Positions 1 through 8,849 of a DNA stretch of 56,938 nucleotides are shown piece by piece; the first letter of the stretch is position 1, and every line of letters begins with the position of its first letter. Origin of the DNA: Legionellaceae bacterium (GTDB lineage: Bacteria; Pseudomonadota; Gammaproteobacteria; Legionellales; Legionellaceae); contig JARGOS010000010.1 in the NCBI GenBank assembly GCA_029212505.1, positions 1-56,938 on the forward strand. Reading direction: 5' to 3'. The translations under genes were made by a program, and so were the position numbers. A model generated the notes under the pieces. The model did not search any database. It was not told where the DNA came from and worked only from the letters and a program-made list of their open reading frames with translations.

Positions 1-3
1 TCT

Positions 4-45
4 AAAAAGCCCCCTAGATTTATTTAATCTAAGGGGCTTTTTTTT
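4..45. terminator. Rho-independent terminator, probably bidirectional
   Basis: A 12-bp stem (9-20 with 26-37, one C-A mismatch) closes a 5-base loop. An A-run lies on the left and an eight-T run on the right, so it could end transcription in both directions. It would end a gene that lies left of the window. Confidence 0.85.
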
Positions 46-135
46 GTCTAAAATTATTATGTAATAAGCTGGAATAATATTATTGCCTGATATAAAATTG
101 TATCTCTTCAGTCTTACTGTATGTGATGTTTTTTC

Positions 136-1641
136 ATGGAAGCTTTAGTCGTAAAACAATTTTTTAATTGCTTGTCTGACGCTCTTTCGGTAGAGCATCC
201 TGGCACGTTCTTTTTTTCTGATGCACAGCAATCAAAGCTCAATGAGCTTGTACATAAGCCCGCGTCTGATATTCCACAGCATGATATTGCTCATCTTATC
301 TATAGGCTTAAAGAAAATGCCTTAGGAAGGCCTGATCCTATCGATGGCGAGATGAGAAATACACCGGAGCGTCTCATTCCTTTTGTTTGTGACTTATTGG
401 CTAAACGCTGGCACGTTATTAAAGATACATCAGAAGATTACACATGTTGCTCTATCGAAAAAAATAAGCCTTACATAAGCTTAGTTAAGCAGCTGGTAAA
501 TTTTTCAGTTTTATTGTTTAATCAAAATCCTAAGCTCAAACCTTTCATTGATCGATGGCTAAAGATGTTTTCTTTTAATGGCAAAATGGTCTCCAATATT
601 TATGGATTATTGATTCCAACGCTAACTCAGACGATCAATGTGGTGACGCAAGATTGCTTGAGCGGTACGGACTTGCATCATTATATTTTATCTGAGAATG
701 AAAAATCGTTGTTTTCAGTGCAAAACAGTGAACGTTCGTTTAATAAAGGTGAGGGTTTTTTTAATATAGATGTAGCCCCTGCTCGGTTTTTTACGCCAAG
801 AGAAAAAGATCGTATAAAGCAAAAACCATGGGCATTGAGGCCGTCGTTCATGAATAGTCTCGGTGTTGATTTTATTATTACAAAGAGACATCCTGCACCG
901 TTGCCTAGACGCCCCGTGATTGATGTGATTCAGAACTTCTTGAGTCGTGCTAGAGCCGTTGACTCTGATCCTCGATTTAGCTTCGAGGGTTTGCGTACAA
1001 AATATAAAGTAAATAACGAAAAACTTTCATCGTTAGATATATTCTATCTTTGGGAGCTTTATGTCGCAGAAAATTATAAATTCTATGAGGCGAGGTGTGA
1101 ATCCAAAGGCCTTACAGCGTCTCAACAAGGCGCGGAAGAGTATTTAGCACCAGCGTTTAAATCCCAACTTAACACATCAGGTCGAGCGCAATCAGAAGTA
1201 ACGTTGCGTTATTTATCGAAAGAATCATGCCAGGCTCAAATGACCGCTATTGTTTCTGATCTGTTTAAGTATTGTGATGCCCTTAAAATTGAGCAACCCG
1301 AGCAACATCAACGCTTAATGAATCTTGTGCTGTATACAGGCAAAACAAGGCCCGTGACATTTTATTCTTTGTTGAAGTATCTTAAAGCTCAAAATAACTG
1401 CTCCACCGCATCGTTATTATCTGAGTTCAGGCAGATTTTTGAAGAGGTTGAGCAGCGTATGTCAGGAAATTCGCAATCGGCTTGCGCGTCAAGCGAACAA
1501 AGTGAGCCTGTGCCCATACGACCATCTCGTGGCCTTGGGATTCTCTCTTATTTTTATCCAGCAAATCAACGTGAAGAACCCCGCTCAGTGACTGATACAT
1601 TGGCTTATTCGCCACCGGAAAGAGGGAACGGGTTTATTTAG
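136..1641 (+). CDS. Orphan protein of 501 residues, possible effector
   Basis: No family recognised. The protein is soluble in appearance: no signal peptide and no membrane segment. It is rich in charged and aromatic residues; the last 60 residues are Ser/Glu/Pro-rich and look disordered. The ATG at 136 has only a weak Shine-Dalgarno. It stands alone between a terminator and the prpBCD operon. Its length, lack of recognisable relatives and position in a genome carrying an IcmL-family gene make a Dot/Icm substrate possible, but this is inference only. Confidence 0.7.
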   Translation: MEALVVKQFFNCLSDALSVEHPGTFFFSDAQQSKLNELVHKPASDIPQHDIAHLIYRLKENALGRPDPIDGEMRNTPERLIPFVCDLLAKRWHVIKDTSEDYTCCSIEKNKPYISLVKQLVNFSVLLFNQNPKLKPFIDRWLKMFSFNGKMVSNIYGLLIPTLTQTINVVTQDCLSGTDLHHYILSENEKSLFSVQNSERSFNKGEGFFNIDVAPARFFTPREKDRIKQKPWALRPSFMNSLGVDFIITKRHPAPLPRRPVIDVIQNFLSRARAVDSDPRFSFEGLRTKYKVNNEKLSSLDIFYLWELYVAENYKFYEARCESKGLTASQQGAEEYLAPAFKSQLNTSGRAQSEVTLRYLSKESCQAQMTAIVSDLFKYCDALKIEQPEQHQRLMNLVLYTGKTRPVTFYSLLKYLKAQNNCSTASLLSEFRQIFEEVEQRMSGNSQSACASSEQSEPVPIRPSRGLGILSYFYPANQREEPRSVTDTLAYSPPERGNGFI

Positions 1642-1724
1642 CCGCGCACGTTATCTTGCTTGTCTCTGGATAAGGGACGTGCTAAAAACAAGCGTTTACA
1701 AATATCTAACAAGGAGTGTTTGAT

Positions 1725-2609
1725 ATGGGAGATTCAAAAGGAAGGCTATTAAAATCACATCTTCTTGAAGCTCAATCAGTTCAATTACTTGGTGTAGTGA
1801 ATGCTTACGCGGCGCGTTTAGCTGAAGCAGCTGGAGCAAAAGCGTTATATCTCTCGGGTGCTGGGGTTGCTAATGCTTCGTATGGTTTACCTGATTTGGG
1901 GATGACGGGGTTATCTGATGTGCTCGAAGATGTTAGACGCATCACCGATGCGACATCACTTCCTTTGCTGGTTGATGTGGATACAGGCTTTGGTCATCTT
2001 CTCAGTGTTGCACGCACAGTTCACGCGATGGAGCGCGCGGGTGTTGCAGCCATTCATCTTGAAGATCAGCGCATGGCCAAACGCTGTGGCCATCGACCGA
2101 ATAAAACATTAATATCGCAACAAGAGATGGGTGATCGTATTAAAGCGGCCGTCGATGCTCGATGTGATCCCGATTTTATTATTATGGTTCGAACCGACGC
2201 TTATGCCGTTGAAGGCATGCAATCCGCTTTGGATCGCGCGGCTTATTGTGTTGAGCTCGGTGCTGATATGGTGTTCCCTGAGGCGTTAACTACACTCGAT
2301 GAATATCGGATGTTTGCCAAACATCTCTCTGTACCCATGCTTGCTAATATTACTGAGTTTGGTAAAACACCGCTGTTTACGCGAGACGAGCTGGAGTCTG
2401 CTGGCGTCCAATTAATTTTGTATCCACTGAGCGCATTTCGAGCCATGGCATTTGCTGCACAGCACGTCTATCAAACCATTCTTCAAACCGGTACGCAGCA
2501 GTCATGTCTTGATCGCATGCAAACCCGAGATGAATTATACAACATACTGGATTACCAAGCTTTTGAAACAAAGTTGGATGCATGGAGCAATCATCATGAC
2601 AAAAAATAA
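1725..2609 (+). CDS. prpB: 2-methylisocitrate lyase PrpB
   Basis: Last step of the methylcitrate cycle: cleaves 2-methylisocitrate to pyruvate and succinate in the cytoplasm. This is a 294-residue TIM-barrel protein of the isocitrate lyase/PEP mutase superfamily. The catalytic loop is visible as KRCGH (residues 119-123, Cys121 the base/acid), with the Mg-binding VDVDTGFG strand at 83-90. I chose the ATG at 1725 because AAGGAG (1711-1716) lies 8 bases before it; an in-frame GTG at 1716 overlaps that Shine-Dalgarno. The stop lies inside prpC, so the genes are translationally coupled. Length and motifs are normal for the family. Confidence 0.96.
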   Translation: MGDSKGRLLKSHLLEAQSVQLLGVVNAYAARLAEAAGAKALYLSGAGVANASYGLPDLGMTGLSDVLEDVRRITDATSLPLLVDVDTGFGHLLSVARTVHAMERAGVAAIHLEDQRMAKRCGHRPNKTLISQQEMGDRIKAAVDARCDPDFIIMVRTDAYAVEGMQSALDRAAYCVELGADMVFPEALTTLDEYRMFAKHLSVPMLANITEFGKTPLFTRDELESAGVQLILYPLSAFRAMAFAAQHVYQTILQTGTQQSCLDRMQTRDELYNILDYQAFETKLDAWSNHHDKK

Positions 2610-3744
2610 TAATAAAAAAAATAAAACAGAAGGTTTAGCCGGTGTCGTCGCGGGTGAATCGGCCATTGCAACGGTGGGGCAGGCGGGCGAAGGTCTCAAT
2701 TATCGAGGGTATTCTGTTGATGATTTAGCGGAGCATAGTACGTTTGAAGAAGTGGCTTTTTTACTCTTACGAGGATATCTTCCCACCCACGCTGAATTAA
2801 CTGATTACACAAATCATTTGATTCAGCTGAGAGCCTTACCCGCTGATTTAATTAAGCTGTTGCATTTAATTCCTAAAACCACGCATCCTATGGATGTTTT
2901 AAGAACTGCATGCTCTTTTTTAGGTAATCTTGAACCTGAAGCACGAGATTTTTCAAATCAAGCGGACGTTGCCGATCGTCTTTTAGCGCTTTTTCCTGGA
3001 ATTTTGTGTACATGGTATGCGTATCACTTTCAAAATAAACGTATCATCGACGGCCAAAGTAACGAGACCAGCATTGGGGGGCATGTTTTAGCATTATTGC
3101 ATGGCAAAACACCGGATGATTTGGTTCGAGACATGATGAACGTCTCGCTGATTCTTTATGCTGAGCATGAGTTTAATGCATCCACATTTGCGGCACGTGT
3201 AACTGCGGCAACGTTGTCCGACTTTTATTCTTGCATCACCAGTGCCATAGGCACCCTGCGTGGGCCACTGCATGGGGGGGCCAACGAAGCAGCGATGGAG
3301 CTTATTGAGCGCTTCAAAAGCCCGGATGAGGCCGAGCGCGAACTGCGTTTGATGTTAAAAAACAAAGCTAAAATCATGGGGTTTGGTCATCGTGTTTATA
3401 CAACCTGCGATCCACGTTCAGATATTATTAAGGCTTGGTCAAAGCGCTTGTCTGAAGTGGTCGGCGATCACGTGCTTTATGCTGTGTCTGAGCGCATTGA
3501 ATCGGTGATGTGGGATGAAAAAAAATTATTTCCGAACGTCGATTTTTACAGTGCTTCGGCTTACCATTTTGCTGGCATTCCAACCGGATTATTTACGCCA
3601 CTTTTTGTGATTTCGCGTATTACTGGGTGGTCTGCCCATGTATTTGAGCAACGCAGTGATAATCGTTTGATTCGACCGGCTTCTATCTATACAGGACCTG
3701 AGCCACGAGCATTTGTACCTATGGAGGCACGTCGTGAGCATTGA
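2596..3744 (+). CDS. prpC: 2-methylcitrate synthase PrpC
   Basis: Condenses propionyl-CoA with oxaloacetate to 2-methylcitrate. The 382-residue protein has the citrate synthase catalytic residues: His226 in GPLHGG, His265 in GFGHRVY and Asp316 in NVDFYS. The compact length without the N-terminal extension of GltA, and the place between prpB and prpD, favour methylcitrate over citrate synthase. The ATG at 2596 has GGAG at 2584-2587; the open frame extends further upstream but only inside prpB. It overlaps prpB by 14 bases and prpD by 11. Confidence 0.95.
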   Translation: MTKNNNKKNKTEGLAGVVAGESAIATVGQAGEGLNYRGYSVDDLAEHSTFEEVAFLLLRGYLPTHAELTDYTNHLIQLRALPADLIKLLHLIPKTTHPMDVLRTACSFLGNLEPEARDFSNQADVADRLLALFPGILCTWYAYHFQNKRIIDGQSNETSIGGHVLALLHGKTPDDLVRDMMNVSLILYAEHEFNASTFAARVTAATLSDFYSCITSAIGTLRGPLHGGANEAAMELIERFKSPDEAERELRLMLKNKAKIMGFGHRVYTTCDPRSDIIKAWSKRLSEVVGDHVLYAVSERIESVMWDEKKLFPNVDFYSASAYHFAGIPTGLFTPLFVISRITGWSAHVFEQRSDNRLIRPASIYTGPEPRAFVPMEARREH

Positions 3745-5194
3745 AGCTATTGAAACCGTTGAAACGAATATAAAGCCTGATTATGACACGGTGATTCAAG
3801 ATATCGCAACGTATGTATTGGATACAACACTTGCAAGCGATGAAGCGTATGACACCGCACGTCTTTGTTTGATGGATGCGCTTGGCTGTGCCATGTTGGC
3901 ATTAAACTTTTCAGAGTGCACTAAATTACTTGGACCTGTGGTGCCTGGTGCCTTATTACCAGGCGGTGCACGCGTTCCCGGTACGGCTTATGAATTAGAT
4001 CCTATTCAAGCAGCATTTAATCTAGGCACCATGATACGTTGGCTGGATTTTAACGACACGTGGCTTGCTGCTGAATGGGGTCATCCTTCTGATAATTTAG
4101 GCGCTATTTTAGCCGTTATGGATTATTTAAGTCGTCAGCGTGAAGCAAGCGGAGAGGCACCTTTTTGCATGCATGATGTTTTAACCGCGATGATTAAAGC
4201 TTATGAAATTCAGGGCATTTTAGCGCTTGAAAACAGCTTTAATCGTCAAGGCTTAGATCATGTGATTTTGGTTAAAGCAGCAAGTGCTGCTGTTGTGGCT
4301 AGGCTTTTGGGTGCAGACCATGAGCAAATCGAACGTACGTTATCTCAAGTTTTTGTGGATGGACAAAGCTTGCGCACGTATCGACATGCACCGAATGCAG
4401 GCTCACGTAAATCATGGGCTGCAGGCGATGCCACAGCGCGTGCTGTTCGCCTTGCATTATTAACGCATGCGGGTGAAATGGGCTATCCAAGCGCGCTCAC
4501 AGCGAAGCAGTGGGGTTTTTACGATGTAAGCATGTCACACAAGCCGTTTCAGTTTCAACGCGCTTACAGCAGTTATGTGATGGAAAATATTTTATTTAAA
4601 CTGTCTTATCCAGCTGAGTTTCATGCGCAAACCGCCGTTGAGTGTGCTGTTGAACTTCATCCCTTGGTACGTGATAGGTTCGATGAAATTCAGCGCATTG
4701 AATTAGTCACGCATGAATCAGCTATTCGAATTATTAGTAAAGAAGGTGCTTTGCATAACCCCGCCGATCGCGATCATTGTTTACAATACATGGTCGCCGT
4801 AGCACTTTTGAATGGTGCGCTCAGTGCCGAGGACTATGAAGATGAGGCCGCCTCAGATCTGCGTATTGATGTGTTGCGTGAAAAAATGCAGGTTTCTGAG
4901 TCTCCTGAATTTTCACGTGATTATCATGCACCTCATAAACGCTCGATTGCGAATAGCATGCAGATCTTTTTTAGCTCTGGAGAAAGCAGCGAATGTGTCA
5001 CGATAGAATATCCGTTGGGGCATCGTCGTCGTCGTGCAGAAGGTAAGCCTGTTTTATTAGGTAAGTTTCAGCGTAACTTAAACACACGATTTTCAGACGC
5101 TAAAACCAATATGATTTTAGGCACCATGAACGATACCGAGCGCTTACTCGCCCTGCCTGTACCTGATTTTATGGCGATGTGGGTTGTTGATTAA
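3734..5194 (+). CDS. prpD: 2-methylcitrate dehydratase PrpD (MmgE/PrpD family)
   Basis: Dehydrates 2-methylcitrate to 2-methylaconitate; the rehydration step would use an aconitase encoded elsewhere. The 486-residue protein is full length for the MmgE/PrpD family, with the recognisable segments MDALGCA near the N-terminus, DFNDTWLAAEWGHPSDNLG and later NAGSRKSWAAGDA. I chose the GTG at 3734, 6 bases after GGAGG (3723-3727), over a TTG further upstream. It starts inside prpC. The stop codon interlocks with that of the opposing ppsR: TTAA at 5191-5194 supplies both TAA stops. No prpR regulator or acnD is in the window. Confidence 0.95.
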   Translation: MSIEAIETVETNIKPDYDTVIQDIATYVLDTTLASDEAYDTARLCLMDALGCAMLALNFSECTKLLGPVVPGALLPGGARVPGTAYELDPIQAAFNLGTMIRWLDFNDTWLAAEWGHPSDNLGAILAVMDYLSRQREASGEAPFCMHDVLTAMIKAYEIQGILALENSFNRQGLDHVILVKAASAAVVARLLGADHEQIERTLSQVFVDGQSLRTYRHAPNAGSRKSWAAGDATARAVRLALLTHAGEMGYPSALTAKQWGFYDVSMSHKPFQFQRAYSSYVMENILFKLSYPAEFHAQTAVECAVELHPLVRDRFDEIQRIELVTHESAIRIISKEGALHNPADRDHCLQYMVAVALLNGALSAEDYEDEAASDLRIDVLREKMQVSESPEFSRDYHAPHKRSIANSMQIFFSSGESSECVTIEYPLGHRRRRAEGKPVLLGKFQRNLNTRFSDAKTNMILGTMNDTERLLALPVPDFMAMWVVD

Positions 5195-6000
5195 AGCCTT
5201 CTTTGCAGCTTGCATTTCGCCATAATTTTGGTTGAAATTTCTTCAATAGAATAGCTTGTTGAGTTTAAATACGGAATACGATTTTCACGATACAAGCGCT
5301 CAATTTTATTGATTTCTAATCGACATTGGTCGGTGGAGGCATATTGGCTGTTGGGCCGGCGGCCCGTTCGGATGTGTTCGAGGCGTTTAGGGTCGATGGT
5401 GAGCCCAAATAATTTTTTTCGATACGGCAAGAGCGCTTTGGGGAGAGCAGAGCCTAATAAATCATCATCTGTGAACGGGTAATTAGCAGCAAACACGCCA
5501 AATTGTAACGCCATATATAAACAACAGGGTGTTTTTCCCGAACGTGAAACACCGACCAAAATAACATCTGCTTTTTCATAGCCTTTAAATTTGATCCCAT
5601 CATCATGATCGAGTGCAAAATTAATCGCATCAATCCGATGATCATACGTTTGTATGTTGGCAACGGCGTGGGTTCTACCTACCGTGTAGGATGATTTCTC
5701 GCCAAGCTCCTGTTCGAGTGGGCTCAAGAACGTACCGAATAAATCCAGAACACAAGCATTTGATTTTTTGATGCAGGCGCTAATTTCTGGATCAATCAAC
5801 GTGATAAAAACAATGGGCTTGTGTTCCGCTGAGCACGCGTTAATGCGAGCGACCATGGCATCTGCTTTTTTTAGCGTATCCAGGTAGGGGATGGTTTCTT
5901 TTTTAAAATCCACATCTTCAAATTGAGTTAATAAACTATTACCGAGTGACTCAACCGTTAGCCCAGTTCTGTCTGAAATCATAAATGCATAGCGTTTCAT
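5191..6000 (-). CDS. ppsR: PEP synthase regulatory protein (kinase/pyrophosphorylase)
   Basis: DUF299/PPSR family: ADP-dependent kinase and Pi-dependent pyrophosphorylase that inactivates and reactivates phosphoenolpyruvate synthase on a threonine, so it gates gluconeogenesis from pyruvate. The 269-residue protein shows the P-loop-like GVSRSGKTP (about 150-158) and the conserved SDRTGLT start and LFGLTIDP segments. The ATG at 6000 is preferred to a TTG one codon upstream. It is tail-to-tail with prpD, whose pathway yields pyruvate; the metabolic link is suggestive but is not proof of co-regulation. Confidence 0.93.
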   Translation of the reverse strand: MKRYAFMISDRTGLTVESLGNSLLTQFEDVDFKKETIPYLDTLKKADAMVARINACSAEHKPIVFITLIDPEISACIKKSNACVLDLFGTFLSPLEQELGEKSSYTVGRTHAVANIQTYDHRIDAINFALDHDDGIKFKGYEKADVILVGVSRSGKTPCCLYMALQFGVFAANYPFTDDDLLGSALPKALLPYRKKLFGLTIDPKRLEHIRTGRRPNSQYASTDQCRLEINKIERLYRENRIPYLNSTSYSIEEISTKIMAKCKLQRRL

Positions 6001-6131
6001 CAATATTTCATGCCTAATTATTTATTCTTATCGAAATTAAAGCATTCCTACGCTGGTGGGCACAAGCTTTAAAATATCAAATACTGGAAAGTACTCGTTT
6101 TTTATCCTATATATCATATTAGTGTATATAA

Positions 6132-7196
6132 ATGGATGCGTTTGTTATGAAAGACAACATAAGTGTGGGTACGGGCAGCACAGGCTCCTTGTCGGACTCG
6201 GATAATGACTCAGTTACTGATATGGTCGATGAAAGTGGTGATAAAGCAGCTGTAGCTTCATCGGCAGGTTTGTTTAAAACCAAGCTTACTGAGTTACGTC
6301 TGCAACGTCGTGATGCACATGAGGCGCAAGTAATCACTGAACGACTTACCGCCATTTCTAAAACGAAAGAAAATAAACTCGGGTATATCGATACCTATCA
6401 AAAAAACTTGAGTGCGCGACAAGAAAAATACGAAGAGCAATTAAAGAAAATAGCCCAAGCAGATGAGCTGATAAAAATAAAACAAAATGATCTTATGGTG
6501 CTTAAAACCAAAGTAAAGCAACAAAAAACGGATATAGATCTCATTGATAAACAAACAGAAGATGTCTTTTTTCTTACACGGGTGTGGCGTTCTTTTTACA
6601 CCGCAATCTATCATGCATTTGGTTGGAAAACTACGCATGAAACGTTGCGTGAAAGAAGGGATCAACTTGTTTTAGAGAGGCATGATAACCGCAGCACAAT
6701 TACAACGAAGAATAATGAAATCAAAACGATAGAAAGTGACCAAAAAAAGAATGAGAAAGTCCGTTTTCATCAGGAAACGCTCATCATGTATTTAACAAAT
6801 GAAATAGAAAGAGATAAAAAAATTATCGAGGATCTCAAGAAAGAAGAAGCGGATTTAATTGCTTTGTTGCCTGAATTCAAAAATACAAGTGAATCATCGA
6901 ATCAAGCGATTGATAGAATGATTCGATCATGTGATAAACTTGCACAGCCAAGCATGCTATCAAAAATTCAACGTACAAAAATGCCTCCAAGCGCTCAAGT
7001 CATCGTTGCGCAGGCATTATCTGAGTTTTTAAAAAAACCAACCCAAACCACGCAAGCAGCTTTGGCGGCGAGTATGCAAGACAATCCTACTTACACAGAA
7101 GAGCCTAAACTTCAAAAATTGCTCGAAGAAGCCAAAAATTACTATACCGAAGTGGATGAAATACTTAAACCTAATGCAGCAGGGCCCACTATGTAA
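6132..7196 (+). CDS. Coiled-coil orphan protein, candidate effector
   Basis: 354 residues, no recognised family. Residues 1-45 are acidic and Ser/Gly-rich. Long Lys/Glu/Gln heptad-like stretches follow at about 70-135 and 165-260, separated by a more hydrophobic patch with aromatic residues (FFLTRVWRSFYTAIYHAFGW) that might touch membrane. The C-terminal 35 residues contain Glu-rich helices. There is no signal peptide. The start is uncertain: ATG 6132 or the in-frame ATG at 6147; neither has a good Shine-Dalgarno. Coiled-coil orphans of this kind are common among Dot/Icm substrates; that role is inferred. Confidence 0.7.
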   Translation: MDAFVMKDNISVGTGSTGSLSDSDNDSVTDMVDESGDKAAVASSAGLFKTKLTELRLQRRDAHEAQVITERLTAISKTKENKLGYIDTYQKNLSARQEKYEEQLKKIAQADELIKIKQNDLMVLKTKVKQQKTDIDLIDKQTEDVFFLTRVWRSFYTAIYHAFGWKTTHETLRERRDQLVLERHDNRSTITTKNNEIKTIESDQKKNEKVRFHQETLIMYLTNEIERDKKIIEDLKKEEADLIALLPEFKNTSESSNQAIDRMIRSCDKLAQPSMLSKIQRTKMPPSAQVIVAQALSEFLKKPTQTTQAALAASMQDNPTYTEEPKLQKLLEEAKNYYTEVDEILKPNAAGPTM

Positions 7197-7271
7197 AAGA
7201 AAAGGTGCTGCACCTGCTTCGTCTTTCCGCTAAGATACTGGATATACTTCATCTTTGTGATTTGATACACC

Positions 7272-8849
7272 ATGTCTGCTTCAGCTGATGCTATAACTCA
7301 AAAAAAGCGTGGTTTGCTTCGTTCAACGTCGCTTGTTTCCTGTATGACTTTTCTTTCACGCATTATGGGGTTTGTGCGCGATATGGTGCTTGCGCAAGCC
7401 TTTGGTGCACAGGCCGGTATGGATGCGTTTATTATTGCCTTTAAAATACCTAATTTTATGCGTCGCTTGTTTGCCGAAGGGGCTTTTTCACAAGCGTTTG
7501 TGCCTGTGCTCAGTGAGTACCAAACCAACCGTGCTGTGGATGATGTTCGGCTTTTTTTAGCACGTGTTGCCGGTAATTTGGGCTTTGTATTGTTAGGGGT
7601 TGTGATTGTTGCTGAATTAATTGCGCCGGGCATAATTTTTGTGTTTGCACCGGGGTTTGGTGAAGATGCTGCGCGTACGCTGCTCGCGACGGATATGTTA
7701 CGTATTACTTTACCTTATTTGATGTTGATTTCTTTAACAGCCATGGCAGGCGCTGTGTTAAATACGTATGGGTATTTTGGGGTGCCGGCAATCACGCCCA
7801 TTTTACTGAATATTTCTCTTATTCTTGCAGCACTATATGTTGGTCCCCAACTTGCGATACCTATTAAGGCCCTGGCTTGGGGGGTATTAATCGGGGGGTG
7901 TGTTCAGTTGCTGGTTCAAATTCCTTTTCTTATGCAGCATCGTTTTTTAATGCGCCCACGGATTATGTTTAAAGATCCGGGTGTTTTGCGTGTGTTAAAG
8001 CTCATGCTTCCGGCGTTGTTTGGTGTGTCGATTGCACAAATTAATTTATTGATTGATACGATTTTTGCGTCGTTTTTGCAGGTCGGTAGTGTGACTTGGT
8101 TATTTTATACCGATAGGTTGGTGGATTTTCCGCTTGGCGTGTTTGGCGTGGCGATTGCTACGGTGATTTTGCCGCATTTATCGCGAAAGCATGTTGAAGC
8201 AGATGGCGAACATTTTTCAAAATCAATTGATTGGGCGCTACGGTTATTGCTTTTAATTGGGGTTCCTTCGGCGATTGGTTTGGTCTTGTTTGGCATGCCG
8301 CTTTTGGCCAGCTTTTTTGGGCATGGCGCATTTAAGGCGCTGGATGTTTTGCAAACCCAAAAAAGCTTGATAACACTCGGGTTGGGCGTGCCTGCGTTTA
8401 TGATTGTTAAAGTGTTGGCGTCAGGGTTTTATGCGCAACAAGATATTAAAACGCCGGTTAAAGTGGGTGCCTATTGTATGCTTTTGAATACCATTTTATG
8501 CGCTATATTTATATGGCCTTTGGCGCATGCAGGCTTAACCCTGGCTTCCACGTTGGCAGGTTATGCAAATGCCGCAACGTTACTCATTCTCTTGTGGAAA
8601 CGGCGGACTTATCGCCCGTCTGCGGGGTGGCGTAAATTTTTTGGTCAAATATTGATTGCAAATGCTGCGTTGGTTGTTTACTTGTTGTATTCATCAGGTA
8701 ATATTGATTTGTGGATGGAGCAAAGCATGGGCGCGCGCTTGTTTGATTTGCTGACCCATGTTTTGGTTGGGTTTATACTTTACGTGGTGTGTCTTGGTCT
8801 AACCGGCGTGCGGTTTACGCAGTTTCGTGGTCATTTATTGGAGAAATAA
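7272..8849 (+). CDS. murJ: Lipid II flippase MurJ
   Basis: Flips lipid-linked peptidoglycan precursor across the inner membrane. The 525-residue polytopic protein of the MOP superfamily has about 14 hydrophobic segments, an N-terminal SxxTFLSRIMGFVRD region and the family-typical RRLFAEGAFSQAFVP segment. The ATG at 7272 follows an N-terminus of normal length. The stop overlaps the start of the next gene by one base (TAATG), so the two are probably co-translated. Confidence 0.96.
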   Translation: MSASADAITQKKRGLLRSTSLVSCMTFLSRIMGFVRDMVLAQAFGAQAGMDAFIIAFKIPNFMRRLFAEGAFSQAFVPVLSEYQTNRAVDDVRLFLARVAGNLGFVLLGVVIVAELIAPGIIFVFAPGFGEDAARTLLATDMLRITLPYLMLISLTAMAGAVLNTYGYFGVPAITPILLNISLILAALYVGPQLAIPIKALAWGVLIGGCVQLLVQIPFLMQHRFLMRPRIMFKDPGVLRVLKLMLPALFGVSIAQINLLIDTIFASFLQVGSVTWLFYTDRLVDFPLGVFGVAIATVILPHLSRKHVEADGEHFSKSIDWALRLLLLIGVPSAIGLVLFGMPLLASFFGHGAFKALDVLQTQKSLITLGLGVPAFMIVKVLASGFYAQQDIKTPVKVGAYCMLLNTILCAIFIWPLAHAGLTLASTLAGYANAATLLILLWKRRTYRPSAGWRKFFGQILIANAALVVYLLYSSGNIDLWMEQSMGARLFDLLTHVLVGFILYVVCLGLTGVRFTQFRGHLLEK

